From contig JBCBVV010000016.1 of the NCBI GenBank assembly GCA_039817415.1, positions 62,001 through 126,000 of the forward strand: a stretch of 64,000 nucleotides of DNA. Direction: 5' to 3'. A program made the translations under genes and the position numbers. This document shows, in pieces, positions 16,505-24,828 of the stretch (position 1 is the stretch's first letter; every line of letters begins with the position of its first letter). Below the pieces are notes generated by a model. The model made no database searches and had not been told where the DNA came from. It saw only the letters and a program-made list of their open reading frames with translations. The DNA is from JALEFZ01 sp039817415 (GTDB lineage: Bacteria > Bacteroidota > Bacteroidia > J057).

Positions 16505-18464
16505 GCTTAAGCTTTCTATCCTAGCATGTTGTTCGATGGTAATTTGTGGAGGACTTATCCTAAGTTTTACTCCAACAGATGACGAACCTTATCAATTCCC
16601 TTTTGATAGCTATAAGACATTGGCTGGAACATTTGGGGAGTTGAGAGGTAACCATTTCCATTCTGGCATAGATGTAAAAACTTACCAGAAGATCGGGATA
16701 CCAACCAAAGCCATCACCAATGGCTATATCTACCGAATCAAATCTTCACCCTTTGGCTTTGGGCGTGCCATTTATCTGAAACATGATGATGGAAATTTCT
16801 CCGTATATGCCCATTTAGACCGCTTTACTGACCCCATCGAGAAATTGGTTTTTGATCGCCAGGTCCAAGAAGAGAAATACGAACAAGAAATCTATCTTGC
16901 TAAGGATCACATTCGGGTAAAACGTGGGGAGGTTATTGGATTCAGTGGCAATTCAGGCTCATCTAGTGGTCCCCACCTTCATTTTGAAATCAGGGATAAG
17001 GATGAAAGGATTCTGAATCCGCTAGCTTTCTACCCCAACTACATTCCTGACCACGTTAGACCTAGCGTACAAGAGATTGGCTTTGAGCCTTTACAGATTG
17101 ATTCCAGGGTAGAAGGAAAATGGGATAAGCTCAGACTCACCCCTACAAATAAGGGAAATGGCCAGTATGAAATTGGAGATGTAATTCGAGTAAAAGGGCC
17201 AATAGGGATAGAATATAAGGCATTTGACCGTCTTGATGGTGCGTCCAATAAGTGTGGGATCAATTATGTCAAGCTCTTTTTAGACAATCAGCTTATACAC
17301 GAATTTCGTTTGGACACCTTTGCTTTTGATGAAAGCCGAAAGATCAATATGCACATTGATTATGCCTATTTTCGTCAGCTAAAGCGAAGAATTCAGCGTG
17401 CTTATGTTCTTCCAGGAAATGATTTCAGCGCCTATCAGGATAATATTGAAAAGGGAATCATCGAATTGAAAGATGATGATCTCCATGCCTTTCGTCTAGA
17501 ATTGACGGATTATGCAGGCAATCAATCTATTGTAAAGGGTAAGCTTAAAAGAGATTCGCAAATCATAGCTTTTCCTACCAGTCCAAGATATTATTCTGAT
17601 CCCCAGCTAACGTCCGAGGAAAAACACCAGATTCTTAAAATTACAGCCAATAGGCCAAGATCTTCCTACCGAGAAGGGCTTCGCATCATTAATGACCTAG
17701 GAGAGGAAAGTAGGTTAATGCCTTCTTATCATATGGGCTCAAAAATGGTCTTTCTGTTAGCCCTTGACCGTTACAATTACCCAGTGGCTGTCATTGATCC
17801 AGAAGGGAAAAATCAGCTTAACTTTTCCTATATGGAGGAGATATTCCCAGATCAGAACAACTTGGTTGAACTGGATGAATTACAAGTATTTTTTCCTTAC
17901 AAAGCCCTCTTTTCGCACCAGCATATACAGGTAAGGAAATTCGATAGAGAGCCAGGAATGTACAGCCATGTTTTTGAAGTGGGCAATAACTATATCCCCG
18001 TGAATGAACCCTACTTGATCAATTTTAGAGTAGGCAAAGAGGTAGATTTGAAAAGAATGGTTGTTGCGACGAAAGGCAGGACCAAGTGGGAATATGCTGG
18101 AAGTGTGATTGGATCCTCCCATAATGTATATGCTTCTTTGCGTTCTTTTGGGAAGTTTTGCCTTATGCGAGATGTCGTAAAGCCAAGCATTGAGCATATC
18201 AACTTCAAAAATAAGGGCTTTATCTCACAGAGTCAGAAGCATCTCATCTTACGAATTGATGATAATTTTTCCGGTATAGACCACGAAAGTATTCGTGGGA
18301 CACTGGATGGGAAATGGGTTCCATTCGAGTATTACTTCAGGCAGAAAAGAATTCGCTACGACTTTACGGGAAAAAGACCGAGCAAAGGTGCTCATACCCT
18401 TGAAGTACGAGTGAAAGATAAGGCTGGGAATGAATTCATCAGGGTGTATACCTTAAACTTTTGA
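16494..18464 (+). CDS. M23-family peptidoglycan metallopeptidase, exported
   Basis: A 656-residue protein with an N-terminal hydrophobic export signal (about residues 5-25). The M23 (LytM-like) domain lies at ~35-175: zinc ligands appear in NHFHSGIDVK (HxxxxD-type pair) and in SGPHLHFEIRD, with the intervening GRAIYLKHDDGNFSVYAHLD. Such enzymes cut peptide crosslinks in the cell wall. The remaining ~480 residues are beta-rich and end in an Ig-like segment (GAHTLEVRVKDKAGNEF), a layout common in Bacteroidota M23 proteins. No T9SS domain is visible. It overlaps the FAH gene by 11 bases and is followed after 22 bases by the ankyrin gene. Confidence 0.9.
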   Translation: MSNKLKLSILACCSMVICGGLILSFTPTDDEPYQFPFDSYKTLAGTFGELRGNHFHSGIDVKTYQKIGIPTKAITNGYIYRIKSSPFGFGRAIYLKHDDGNFSVYAHLDRFTDPIEKLVFDRQVQEEKYEQEIYLAKDHIRVKRGEVIGFSGNSGSSSGPHLHFEIRDKDERILNPLAFYPNYIPDHVRPSVQEIGFEPLQIDSRVEGKWDKLRLTPTNKGNGQYEIGDVIRVKGPIGIEYKAFDRLDGASNKCGINYVKLFLDNQLIHEFRLDTFAFDESRKINMHIDYAYFRQLKRRIQRAYVLPGNDFSAYQDNIEKGIIELKDDDLHAFRLELTDYAGNQSIVKGKLKRDSQIIAFPTSPRYYSDPQLTSEEKHQILKITANRPRSSYREGLRIINDLGEESRLMPSYHMGSKMVFLLALDRYNYPVAVIDPEGKNQLNFSYMEEIFPDQNNLVELDELQVFFPYKALFSHQHIQVRKFDREPGMYSHVFEVGNNYIPVNEPYLINFRVGKEVDLKRMVVATKGRTKWEYAGSVIGSSHNVYASLRSFGKFCLMRDVVKPSIEHINFKNKGFISQSQKHLILRIDDNFSGIDHESIRGTLDGKWVPFEYYFRQKRIRYDFTGKRPSKGAHTLEVRVKDKAGNEFIRVYTLNF

Positions 18465-18486
18465 CGCTTAACCGTCTTTCCTCTTT

Positions 18487-19077
18487 ATGTGGAAATTTCT
18501 TCAATCTTCCTTTGGGCCATCTATCGAAAATCTCCTCCTCGCGATTGAGTTGGGGCAGGAAGATAAATCTATGCGCTTCCTGAAAAGAAATCCCTCCTTG
18601 ATCAATCAAAAGAATGAATTTGGAATGAGTCCGCTTATGTATGCGGTACTTAGAGGGAAAGCTACCATAGTTAGCATGTTACTGAATATGGATGCTGACC
18701 CTAATTTACTCCATGAGAATGAGAGTACTCCCTTGATGGTTGCTGTTCTTGAAGGGGAGGAAGATTTACTCGGAGCATTATTAGCAGAGGAAAAGTTAAA
18801 AATTAACCTACAGGATAGGTTTGGAGGAAGTGCCTTGATGTATGCTGCTAGAATGAAGAAAGTTGAAACGGTAAAAGCCTTACTTGCCAAAGGAGCCAAT
18901 CCTAACCTTAGGGATGTTGATGGAGAAACGACATTGATGTACGCGTTGATAGGAGGGGAAAAAGAAATCGTCGCTAGTTTACTTGAGGCTGGAGCAGACA
19001 AAGATGCTACAAACTTTGACGGCCTTACGGCTTACGACAAGGCCATCAATAAAGAAATACAGGCTCTATTGAAATAA
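18487..19077 (+). CDS. Ankyrin-repeat protein
   Basis: The 196-residue protein consists almost entirely of ankyrin repeats. About five can be marked by the motif G-x-[ST]-x-L-M-x-A followed by GAxxNxxD-type turns: GMSPLMYAVLRGKATIVSML, STPLMVAVLEGEEDLL, GSALMYAARMKKVETVKALL with KGANPNLRD, and ETTLMYALIGGEKEIVASLL with AGADKDA. There is no clear signal peptide, so it is probably cytoplasmic and mediates protein contacts. It is the last gene of the run that starts with the small lipoprotein at 15453. The partner is unknown. Confidence 0.88.
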   Translation: MWKFLQSSFGPSIENLLLAIELGQEDKSMRFLKRNPSLINQKNEFGMSPLMYAVLRGKATIVSMLLNMDADPNLLHENESTPLMVAVLEGEEDLLGALLAEEKLKINLQDRFGGSALMYAARMKKVETVKALLAKGANPNLRDVDGETTLMYALIGGEKEIVASLLEAGADKDATNFDGLTAYDKAINKEIQALLK

Positions 19078-19085
19078 GAAGATAA

Positions 19086-19114
19086 AAAATGGGCAGAGAG
19101 AATTCCCTGCCCAT
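19086..19114 (-). terminator. Intrinsic terminator of the barrel-protein gene
   Basis: ATGGGCAG (19089-19096) pairs with CTGCCCAT (19107-19114). On the minus strand the hairpin is followed by TTTTTT, so it ends the sigma/anti-sigma/barrel transcript; on the plus strand there is no T-run. Confidence 0.8.
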
Positions 19115-19148
19115 CCGTTTGCTGTAAACTATTGCTTTATATAAACTC

Positions 19149-20108
19149 TTAGAAGTCGATAAGATTTACACCCGCTTCGAAGGTCTGCGTGCTCGGTCCT
19201 TCATTTTCGGCAAACATCTCACTTAGGTTGTAATTCACATAGATATCAAACCAGCGGAAGTCCAATCTTGCGGTTAGGCCGTAGCGGAAAGGATTCAATC
19301 CAAAATCTCCCTTAATCTTGGTCTTCGTATCATTATCATCACCAACGATTGTCTTGGTGCGAGCTCCCCAAAGTAGTCCACCGTATCCTCCTACTGAAAG
19401 GCTGACATTGTTTTTTCTACCAGGGGCTGTATTGAAATTTAATAGCAAAGGAATCTGAGCGTAGCGGCTAACTAATTTACTTTTTGAGAACTCCTCAGGA
19501 GAAGTACCGAATTCTAGGCCTTCAGCTCCGTCGATTAGAACTACAGTATTGTCTGTGAAATAGTAATTGCTCCAATCAATTGTTACGGCTGTTTTAAGGT
19601 TTACTACTCCTTTACCAATTAGGCTTACACGAGTTGGAAAAAGGTGAAGAGCAACATGTGATCCGATACGGAAATCTCTCAAGGCTAGTTCAGGAACGGC
19701 TGCATCTGCTCCATAGACACCATTCGCAAAATAGTTGGTAATACCTAGGTCGAAGGCCAAAAGACCAACATTTGAGCTATTTCTTTCTTCGATTCTTTCT
19801 TTGGGCTCATAATCATAGTTAGAATCCCAGTCTTCATCATCGTCGTCGTTGTCATCCATATCTTCACGACGTGCTTCCATCTCTTCTTTAGCTTCATCGA
19901 GGATATCATCTGCGTCTTTGATCTCGATTCTTCTTCCTTCTTCATCTTTGATAATGGTAACGGTCTTCTTACTAATGGTGATCTTCGTGGTATCGGCAGC
20001 ATCACCATCTGCTTCAACGATTACTCTTTCTTCAACTGTTTCAGTTGTCTGAGCGTACATGGCTACCTGAGCCATCATTAGGGACAAAATGATAACAATG
20101 TATTTCAT
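19149..20108 (-). CDS. Outer-membrane beta-barrel protein with acidic N-terminal region
   Basis: The 319-residue protein has a signal peptide (hydrophobic to residue ~19, ending in MYAQ). Residues ~20-105 are highly charged, with a run of Asp (DDNDDDDED) and a potential coiled coil around DEAKEEMEARRE. Residues ~110-319 alternate polar and apolar positions in barrel-like strands (NVGLLAFDLGITNYF, NVSLSVGGYGGLLWG, YGLTARLDFRWFDIYVNYNL) and end with an aromatic-rich strand (FEAGVNLIDF), as in outer-membrane porin-like proteins. It is third in the minus-strand run behind an ECF sigma factor and a putative anti-sigma gene, suggesting it is under their control or senses envelope state for them. 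Confidence 0.75.
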   Translation of the reverse strand: MKYIVIILSLMMAQVAMYAQTTETVEERVIVEADGDAADTTKITISKKTVTIIKDEEGRRIEIKDADDILDEAKEEMEARREDMDDNDDDDEDWDSNYDYEPKERIEERNSSNVGLLAFDLGITNYFANGVYGADAAVPELALRDFRIGSHVALHLFPTRVSLIGKGVVNLKTAVTIDWSNYYFTDNTVVLIDGAEGLEFGTSPEEFSKSKLVSRYAQIPLLLNFNTAPGRKNNVSLSVGGYGGLLWGARTKTIVGDDNDTKTKIKGDFGLNPFRYGLTARLDFRWFDIYVNYNLSEMFAENEGPSTQTFEAGVNLIDF

Positions 20109-20138
20109 ATTGAGAAAATTAGGCTTGTTGTAATGCGA

Positions 20139-21008
20139 CTACTTGCTTTTGTTAGAAGGTTTGTAAGTTTTTCGGCTAAAGCTGACGTTAAAAATTTTGA
20201 ACTCAACTGTTTTCCGAGTTCCCATTTTTGTCTTTTCAGTTTTCACCTTAATGGGCATTTCAAGGCTTTCTTTTTGGCTGTTGATTTGCTCAGCCGCAAA
20301 GCTGACCGCATCTTTTAAAGAGAGCTTATTCAGGTCAATCTCTGTCTTGTGCTTGGACACAGAGTAAACAGCCTTTTGATTTGTATTAGCTTGTGCTTCA
20401 GATGAAGGGCTGAGCTCAGCTTTTACAATTGGCGCCTGTGGCAGTTCACTTGGTTTAGCAGTTAGACTGGCGAGTTGTTCATTCTTATCCTGTATCCGCT
20501 TTACTATTCTTGAACTCTTTAGCCTCTTCTGGATTTCGATCTTGCGTTTCTGCTCATCGATAGAGTTCATGGTTAAAGATCTACTGGATGAAGGTGAAGG
20601 AATGACCTGATTGAAATTTCTTGTCTTTCTGTTTTTTGCTTTAGGAGAGGTGGGAAGAGGCTGTGTAATTTGAAAATCAACAGAAGCTTTTTCCTGAGAA
20701 TATGTTTCTTCTCCCTCTATATTGAGAGGAGTTGAAGGTGTTGCCTGCTCAGCAAGTTGTGGAGCAGGTGTATTCAATTCTGGTTGTCGAGTAACAAGCC
20801 AGACACTTACAAGCACAATGATAGTGGCTGCAATGCTCAAATAGGGTATCCATGCTTTCCAAGCTTTGCCTTCTTGCTGGATCTTTTCCTCAATACCTTG
20901 CCAGAGGTCAATGTCCGGCTCGGCTTCAAAATGCTCAAATTTATTCTTGAGCAATCCCTGAAAATCCGGTTCTTTTCCCATGAGTCGATATAAATTGGCT
21001 TTACTCAT
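20139..21008 (-). CDS. Single-pass membrane protein, probable anti-sigma factor
   Basis: A 289-residue protein with a cytoplasmic N-terminus (1-51) containing helices (FQGLLKNKFEHFEAEPDIDL), one membrane segment (about 54-72) and a periplasmic Ser/Pro/Lys-rich tail. I recognise no catalytic motif. The arrangement (short cytosolic helical domain, one transmembrane helix, located 34 bases downstream of an ECF sigma gene) is typical of anti-sigma factors that hold the sigma at the membrane, but the N-terminal domain shows no clear zinc-binding HxxxCxxC motif. The tail near residues 130-200 is rich in basic residues. Function is inferred mainly from context. Confidence 0.55.
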   Translation of the reverse strand: MSKANLYRLMGKEPDFQGLLKNKFEHFEAEPDIDLWQGIEEKIQQEGKAWKAWIPYLSIAATIIVLVSVWLVTRQPELNTPAPQLAEQATPSTPLNIEGEETYSQEKASVDFQITQPLPTSPKAKNRKTRNFNQVIPSPSSSRSLTMNSIDEQKRKIEIQKRLKSSRIVKRIQDKNEQLASLTAKPSELPQAPIVKAELSPSSEAQANTNQKAVYSVSKHKTEIDLNKLSLKDAVSFAAEQINSQKESLEMPIKVKTEKTKMGTRKTVEFKIFNVSFSRKTYKPSNKSK

Positions 21009-21042
21009 TATTTAGCTCTCCTACGATTCGTTCTGCACATGC

Positions 21043-21594
21043 CTAGCTAACTTTAGAATTCAAAAACTCCATTCTCACTTGCATCATTCGCTTTGCTCTT
21101 GACAACTGCGATTTGGAGGTTCCTACAGAAATGTTCAACATATCCGAAATCTCTTGGTGGGAATACCCCTCAACCACAAATAGGTTGAAAACCGTTCGAT
21201 ACCCGGCGGGAAGTTGTTGAACTAGGTCAATGATCTCACGCGTACTCATACGTGTCAGCGCATCTGCTTCGAAGGACTGGTCGTAAGCCTGATCAATGTC
21301 TACCATGAAATACTTAGATCTCTTACGGTAGTGTTCAATAGCTGTATGAACCATGATTCTTCGTACCCAACCTTCGAAGGAGCCCTTATGCTGAAAGGTG
21401 TCTACCTTTCTAAAGACTTTTACAAAGCCTTCTTGCAATATATCTTGGGCATCTTCTTTGTTTTCGGCATAGCGTAGACACACCCCAAACATGAGGCGAT
21501 AGTATTGTTGATAGACTGCTTTTTGAATCCTAGGATTCTCTTGTTTACAGCCTTCAACAAGTTCTTTCTCTGTGTATGTTGGCGCGATATGCAT
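21043..21594 (-). CDS. ECF-type RNA polymerase sigma factor
   Basis: A 183-residue sigma-70 family protein with only regions 2 and 4, the ECF layout. Region 2 is seen in QQYYRLMFGVCLRYAENKED and AQDILQEGFVKVFRKVDTF, followed by FEGWVRRIMVHTAIEHYRK. Region 4 is a helix-turn-helix (QLPAGYRTVFNLFVVEGYSH, then QEISDMLNISVGTSKSQLSR). It directs transcription of a specific regulon, commonly for envelope stress or surface proteins. It leads a three-gene minus-strand run with a putative anti-sigma gene and a barrel protein. A probable ECF-type promoter lies 27-56 bases upstream, consistent with autoregulation. Confidence 0.93.
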   Translation of the reverse strand: MHIAPTYTEKELVEGCKQENPRIQKAVYQQYYRLMFGVCLRYAENKEDAQDILQEGFVKVFRKVDTFQHKGSFEGWVRRIMVHTAIEHYRKRSKYFMVDIDQAYDQSFEADALTRMSTREIIDLVQQLPAGYRTVFNLFVVEGYSHQEISDMLNISVGTSKSQLSRAKRMMQVRMEFLNSKVS

Positions 21595-21620
21595 CAGTTA
21601 ATCGGGAAGATTCTTGTAAG

Positions 21621-21650
21621 GGTAGATGTAGGGAAAAGAAAATTGGTTGC
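21621..21650 (-). promoter_or_regulatory. Probable ECF-sigma-dependent autoregulatory promoter
   Basis: On the minus strand GCAACC (21645-21650) and ATCTACC (21621-21627) are separated by 17 bases and end 27 bases before the sigma gene start. An AAC-containing -35 and a -10 of the form GTCTA/ATCTA are usual for ECF promoters in this phylum. No transcript evidence is available. Confidence 0.45.
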
Positions 21651-21688
21651 ATGGGATTGAAAAAAAATAAAAAAATATCATACCCATG

Positions 21689-21713
21689 TCGAGTCTTTCA
21701 TATAAAGACTTGA
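21689..21713. promoter_or_regulatory. Hairpin in the long tsf leader
   Basis: TCGAGTCTTT (21689-21698), loop CATAT, and AAAGACTTGA (21704-21713) form a 10-pair stem with one G-T wobble. It is not followed by a T-run. It lies 132 bases upstream of the tsf ATG, in the space between divergent tsf and the sigma gene. Confidence 0.35.
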
Positions 21714-21844
21714 AAGTGAATATATTAACTTATTATTAAAACTTATGTTTTGGTTGGGTAGCTTAATTGGAGTTTGAGGGGAAAAATCCTAATTTTGGCC
21801 GAGTTTTTTCCTTCACATATTTATTTAATTATCAAAACAGAGCA

Positions 21845-22684
21845 ATGGGAATTTCTGCAAAAGAGGTAAACCGGTTGAGACAAGCTACCGGAGCCGGCAT
21901 GATGGATTGCAAAAAAGCACTAACTGAAGCTGAGGGCGATTTTGACAAGGCCATCGAGATTCTTCGTAAGAAGGGTCAAAAAGTATCTGCCAAGCGTGCT
22001 GACAGGGATGCAAAGGAAGGGGCTGTTTTTATCAAATCAAATGCGGCAGGTAATGCAGCAACCATCATCGAACTTAACTGTGAAACTGACTTCGTAGCTC
22101 GTAACGATGATTTCCAGGCTCTTGGTAATTCTATTGTTGATCTTGCAGATGCACAAAGCCCTGCAGATCTAGCTGGTCTTTTGGCCCTTGATATGGGAGG
22201 AAAGTCAGTAGAAGAAGCATTGACTGATGCCATGGGACGTATTGGAGAAAAACTACAAGTTAGAACCTTCCACAGAGTAGAAGGGGATAGTGTAGTGTCC
22301 TATATCCACCCAGGTGCGAGAATTGGTGTAGCCGTTGCATTCTCTGGAAAAACTGAGAGTGAAGTTGACGCTATTGGAAAAGACGTGGCCATGCAGATTG
22401 CAGCCATGAACCCAGTTTCTGTAGACAAGGACGGTGTACCACAAGATATCATCGAAAAAGAAATCGAAATTGGTAAAGAGCAGGCTAGAGCTCAAGGTAA
22501 GCCAGAGCAAATCCTAGAAAAAATCGCTCAAGGTAAGTTGAACAAGTATTTCAAAGAGAATACACTCCTTAACCAAGATTTCGTAAAAGATACTTCCCGT
22601 TCCATCAAGCAGTATATCAAAGATGAATTGGGTAAAGACATCACAGTAGCTTCCTTTAAGCGCGTACAATTAGGCGCTAACTAA
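21845..22684 (+). CDS. tsf: Translation elongation factor Ts
   Basis: A 279-residue EF-Ts, the guanine nucleotide exchange factor of EF-Tu. The N-terminal UBA-like domain contains VNRLRQATGAGMMDCKKALT, including the hallmark TGAGMMDCKKAL. The core has IIELNCETDFVARND (TDFVA motif) and the C-terminal module ends with KDITVASFKRVQLG. I used the ATG at 21845: the longer frame from 21767 adds 26 residues with no family counterpart. The usual upstream partner rpsB is absent here; the neighbour is a divergent sigma gene. Downstream, pyrH follows after a hairpin terminator, an order seen in many bacteria (tsf-pyrH). Confidence 0.96.
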   Translation: MGISAKEVNRLRQATGAGMMDCKKALTEAEGDFDKAIEILRKKGQKVSAKRADRDAKEGAVFIKSNAAGNAATIIELNCETDFVARNDDFQALGNSIVDLADAQSPADLAGLLALDMGGKSVEEALTDAMGRIGEKLQVRTFHRVEGDSVVSYIHPGARIGVAVAFSGKTESEVDAIGKDVAMQIAAMNPVSVDKDGVPQDIIEKEIEIGKEQARAQGKPEQILEKIAQGKLNKYFKENTLLNQDFVKDTSRSIKQYIKDELGKDITVASFKRVQLGAN

Positions 22685-22703
22685 GGAAGGTTGGAAGAAA
22701 GAG

Positions 22704-22735
22704 AAAAGAGAGTTTTTACAACTCTCTTTTTTTTT
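22704..22735 (+). terminator. Intrinsic terminator between tsf and pyrH
   Basis: AAAAGAGAGTT (22704-22714), loop TTTAC, AACTCTCTTTT (22720-22730), then more T. It is an 11-pair stem with a long U-tract, so pyrH probably has its own promoter or depends on read-through. Confidence 0.88.
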
Positions 22736-22828
22736 AACCTTTATTTCTGAAAGAAATTTTTCGGCTCTGTTTTTGGGAGTTATATTACAAAGATTTCGTA
22801 TCAGTCAAGATAGACCAATCATTCATTT

Positions 22829-23542
22829 ATGGGGACAAATTATAAACGCATTCTGCTTAAGCTCAGCGGCGAGGCCTTGATGGGCAAGAAAGATTTTGGT
22901 ATTGATAATGAGACACTTGCCTTTTATGCAAAAGAAATTCTTGCTGTAAAGGAATTGGGTGTTGAAGTTGCGATTGTAGTAGGCGGAGGAAATATTTTCC
23001 GTGGTATTCAAGGAGCGAGTAGAGGAATGGGTAGAGCGCACTCAGATTACATGGGAATGTTGGCAACCGTTATCAATGGGATGGCTTTACAAGATGCACT
23101 CGAGCAAGAAGGCGCCCATGTAAGATTACAGTCTGCTATTGGGATGGATAAAATTTGCGAACCCTATATCAGAAGAAGAGCCATTCGCCACCTTGAAAAG
23201 GGAAGGATTGTAGTTTTTGGAGCCGGTACAGGTAATCCCTTCTTTACGACGGATACAGCTGCTTCCTTAAGAGCGATAGAAATCGATGCCGATGTCGTAT
23301 TAAAAGGAACCAAAGTAGATGGAGTCTATACCGCGGACCCTACCAAAGATGCTAATGCCAAAAAATTCGATACTGTTTCCTTCTCTCAGGTATTGCAGGA
23401 TCAGTTACGAGTTATGGACATGACTGCCTTTACACTATGTCAGGAAAATGATCTCCCCATTATCGTTTTCGACATCAATAACCCTGGAAATCTCCGCAGA
23501 ATTCTAACGGGAGAGCAAGTCGGTACCTTGGTTGCGAATTAA
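22829..23542 (+). CDS. pyrH: UMP kinase
   Basis: A 237-residue bacterial UMP kinase of the amino acid kinase fold, which phosphorylates UMP to UDP in pyrimidine synthesis. Visible motifs are LLKLSGEAL at the N-terminus, [45 protein letters not shown] and [17 protein letters not shown], then [20 protein letters not shown] near the end. The length is exactly typical, and the enzyme works as a cytoplasmic hexamer. The gene follows tsf and is bounded on both sides by strong hairpins, so it may be transcribed alone. Confidence 0.97.
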   Translation: MGTNYKRILLKLSGEALMGKKDFGIDNETLAFYAKEILAVKELGVEVAIVVGGGNIFRGIQGASRGMGRAHSDYMGMLATVINGMALQDALEQEGAHVRLQSAIGMDKICEPYIRRRAIRHLEKGRIVVFGAGTGNPFFTTDTAASLRAIEIDADVVLKGTKVDGVYTADPTKDANAKKFDTVSFSQVLQDQLRVMDMTAFTLCQENDLPIIVFDINNPGNLRRILTGEQVGTLVAN

Positions 23543-23560
23543 TCGGGAAATATCTCTGCA

Positions 23561-23605
23561 TATAAAAATCCCCTTTCCATTCGTAGTGGAAAGGGGATTT
23601 TTATA
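23561..23605. terminator. Bidirectional terminator between pyrH and anti-sigma gene
   Basis: A perfect 19-pair stem: TATAAAAATCCCCTTTCCA (23561-23579) with its complement at 23587-23605, loop of seven bases. A- and T-runs at the two ends serve both strands. Confidence 0.93.
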
Positions 23606-23625
23606 TATAGGCTAATCTAATTTCT

Positions 23626-24111
23626 CTACAAAGAATCCATGCTTGTAAACAAAGAATCTCCACCTGTGTGACCTGTGTGCATATAGCCCACTTTTATAGC
23701 TGTATCTAGCCCAGTTGAATCAGTAATCTGATGATGTTCATCGACTCCTGGTACATTAAGCAGATTCCCATTGCTAAAAAACTGAACCGAGAGGAGGAGT
23801 AAAATCGCAGCAGCAGCCACTTGCCATACTGGCAAGGGATGTTTCAGGAAGGAGACTATCTTCGCACGCTTTTGCTTGGAGTGGAAATGTTCATTGAGAT
23901 TCTGTCGGATGTTGGCCCTTGGCGTCAGGCTAGGCTGAGTTTCCTTCAGCAACTCTCCAGAAAACAAGACCAACTCTCTCATTTGCTGATATTCCTCTTC
24001 CGTCAATTCTGCCAATACATCCTCTCTTTCCTCTTCCGAAAGGGAATAAAAATCTTTGGTTCTGAGCAAGTTTTCGAAATCCCAGCTGGGATTTAAGATT
24101 GATTGTTCCAT
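23626..24111 (-). CDS. Single-pass membrane protein, probable anti-sigma factor of adjacent ECF sigma
   Basis: A 161-residue protein from the ATG at 24111; an in-frame start ten residues further upstream would overlap the sigma gene by 20 bases and is less likely. The cytoplasmic N-terminal half is helical and acidic (FYSLSEEEREDVLAELTEEE). A membrane helix follows (WQVAAAAILLLLSVQFF, about 83-99) and then a ~55-residue periplasmic tail containing histidines. Ten bases separate it from the upstream ECF sigma gene, which is the main reason to think it is an anti-sigma factor. No zinc motif is visible. Confidence 0.6.
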   Translation of the reverse strand: MEQSILNPSWDFENLLRTKDFYSLSEEEREDVLAELTEEEYQQMRELVLFSGELLKETQPSLTPRANIRQNLNEHFHSKQKRAKIVSFLKHPLPVWQVAAAAILLLLSVQFFSNGNLLNVPGVDEHHQITDSTGLDTAIKVGYMHTGHTGGDSLFTSMDSL

Positions 24112-24121
24112 GTTTCTAAGA

Positions 24122-24706
24122 TTAGCCCTGTTTAGGATCAAACACCTTCATATTCTTGGCGAGCTTCTTCAATGCATAGAAGATTCTGGACTTAACCGTT
24201 CCTTCCGTACATTGTGTAATCTCGCTGATTTCTTTAATCGACAATTCATCTCTAAATCTGAGAAGAAAAACTTCTCTGTGCTTCTGACTCAATTGTTCTA
24301 CCTCGTCCTCTAGTACCCTTCTGAATCTCTTTCTATCTATTTGACCAATGTCCATCAGTTCACCTACAGAAAGCGTACTAAGATCATCCATATGGACCAT
24401 TACCTTTCTCACCTCTAGGGACCGATATTCATTTTTGACCATGTTGGAGGCAATTGAATACAGCCATGTAGAGAACTTTCTCCCTTTCTGGTAGAGATGG
24501 TTTTTTTGTAGGACTTTGATGAAGAGATCCTGAAGAAAATCCTGAGCCTTTTCTTCATCCCTATTGAGCATCCTGTAGAAATAATGAAGCATACGCTCGC
24601 TATATCTTTGGTATAGGGCGTCAAAGGCCTTTTCATCGCTGGCGACGACAAGGTCCATTAGTTCTTCATCACTACAATCGTAATAGGGCGTATGAAAAAA
24701 GCGCAT
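24122..24706 (-). CDS. ECF-type RNA polymerase sigma factor
   Basis: A 194-residue ECF sigma. Region 2 is DEKAFDALYQRYSERMLHYF and EEKAQDFLQDLFIKVLQ with FSTWLYSIASNMVKNEYR. Region 4 is QLSQKHREVFLLRFRDELSI followed by the helix-turn-helix KEISEITQCTEGTVKSRIFY. The linker between the regions is charged. It pairs with the downstream membrane protein gene (ten-base gap). Upstream on the minus strand a TTGAACC (24752-24758) and ATCTAGA (24725-24731) pair resembles the other sigma gene's promoter, but the spacing is three bases longer, so I hold that only weakly. This is the second sigma/anti-sigma module within 5 kb. Confidence 0.92.
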   Translation of the reverse strand: MRFFHTPYYDCSDEELMDLVVASDEKAFDALYQRYSERMLHYFYRMLNRDEEKAQDFLQDLFIKVLQKNHLYQKGRKFSTWLYSIASNMVKNEYRSLEVRKVMVHMDDLSTLSVGELMDIGQIDRKRFRRVLEDEVEQLSQKHREVFLLRFRDELSIKEISEITQCTEGTVKSRIFYALKKLAKNMKVFDPKQG

Positions 24707-24776
24707 GTAGATTTTCCGCGTTTGTCTAGATATACACCCCTATCTGATGAAGGTTCAATCTGATATCACTTTTAAC

Positions 24777-24808
24777 AAAAAATTAGGGTTTCCCCTTGAG
24801 GAAACCCT
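24777..24808 (-). terminator. Intrinsic terminator of the T9SS propeller gene
   Basis: AGGGTTTCC (24785-24793) pairs with GGAAACCCT (24800-24808). On the minus strand the hairpin is followed by AATTTTTT, 20 bases downstream of the stop codon of the next gene. Confidence 0.85.
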
Positions 24809-24828
24809 GTAATAGCCGTTTTTTATCT

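Noticed and set aside
19840..19880. Asp-codon repeat (cgtcgtcgttgtcatcc region) as a microsatellite
   Set aside because: It encodes the Asp-rich run of the barrel protein in frame and is explained by that coding sequence.
21767..21844. Longer start for EF-Ts
   Set aside because: The 26 additional residues have no counterpart in EF-Ts, and the family start MGISAKEVNRLRQATG begins at 21845.
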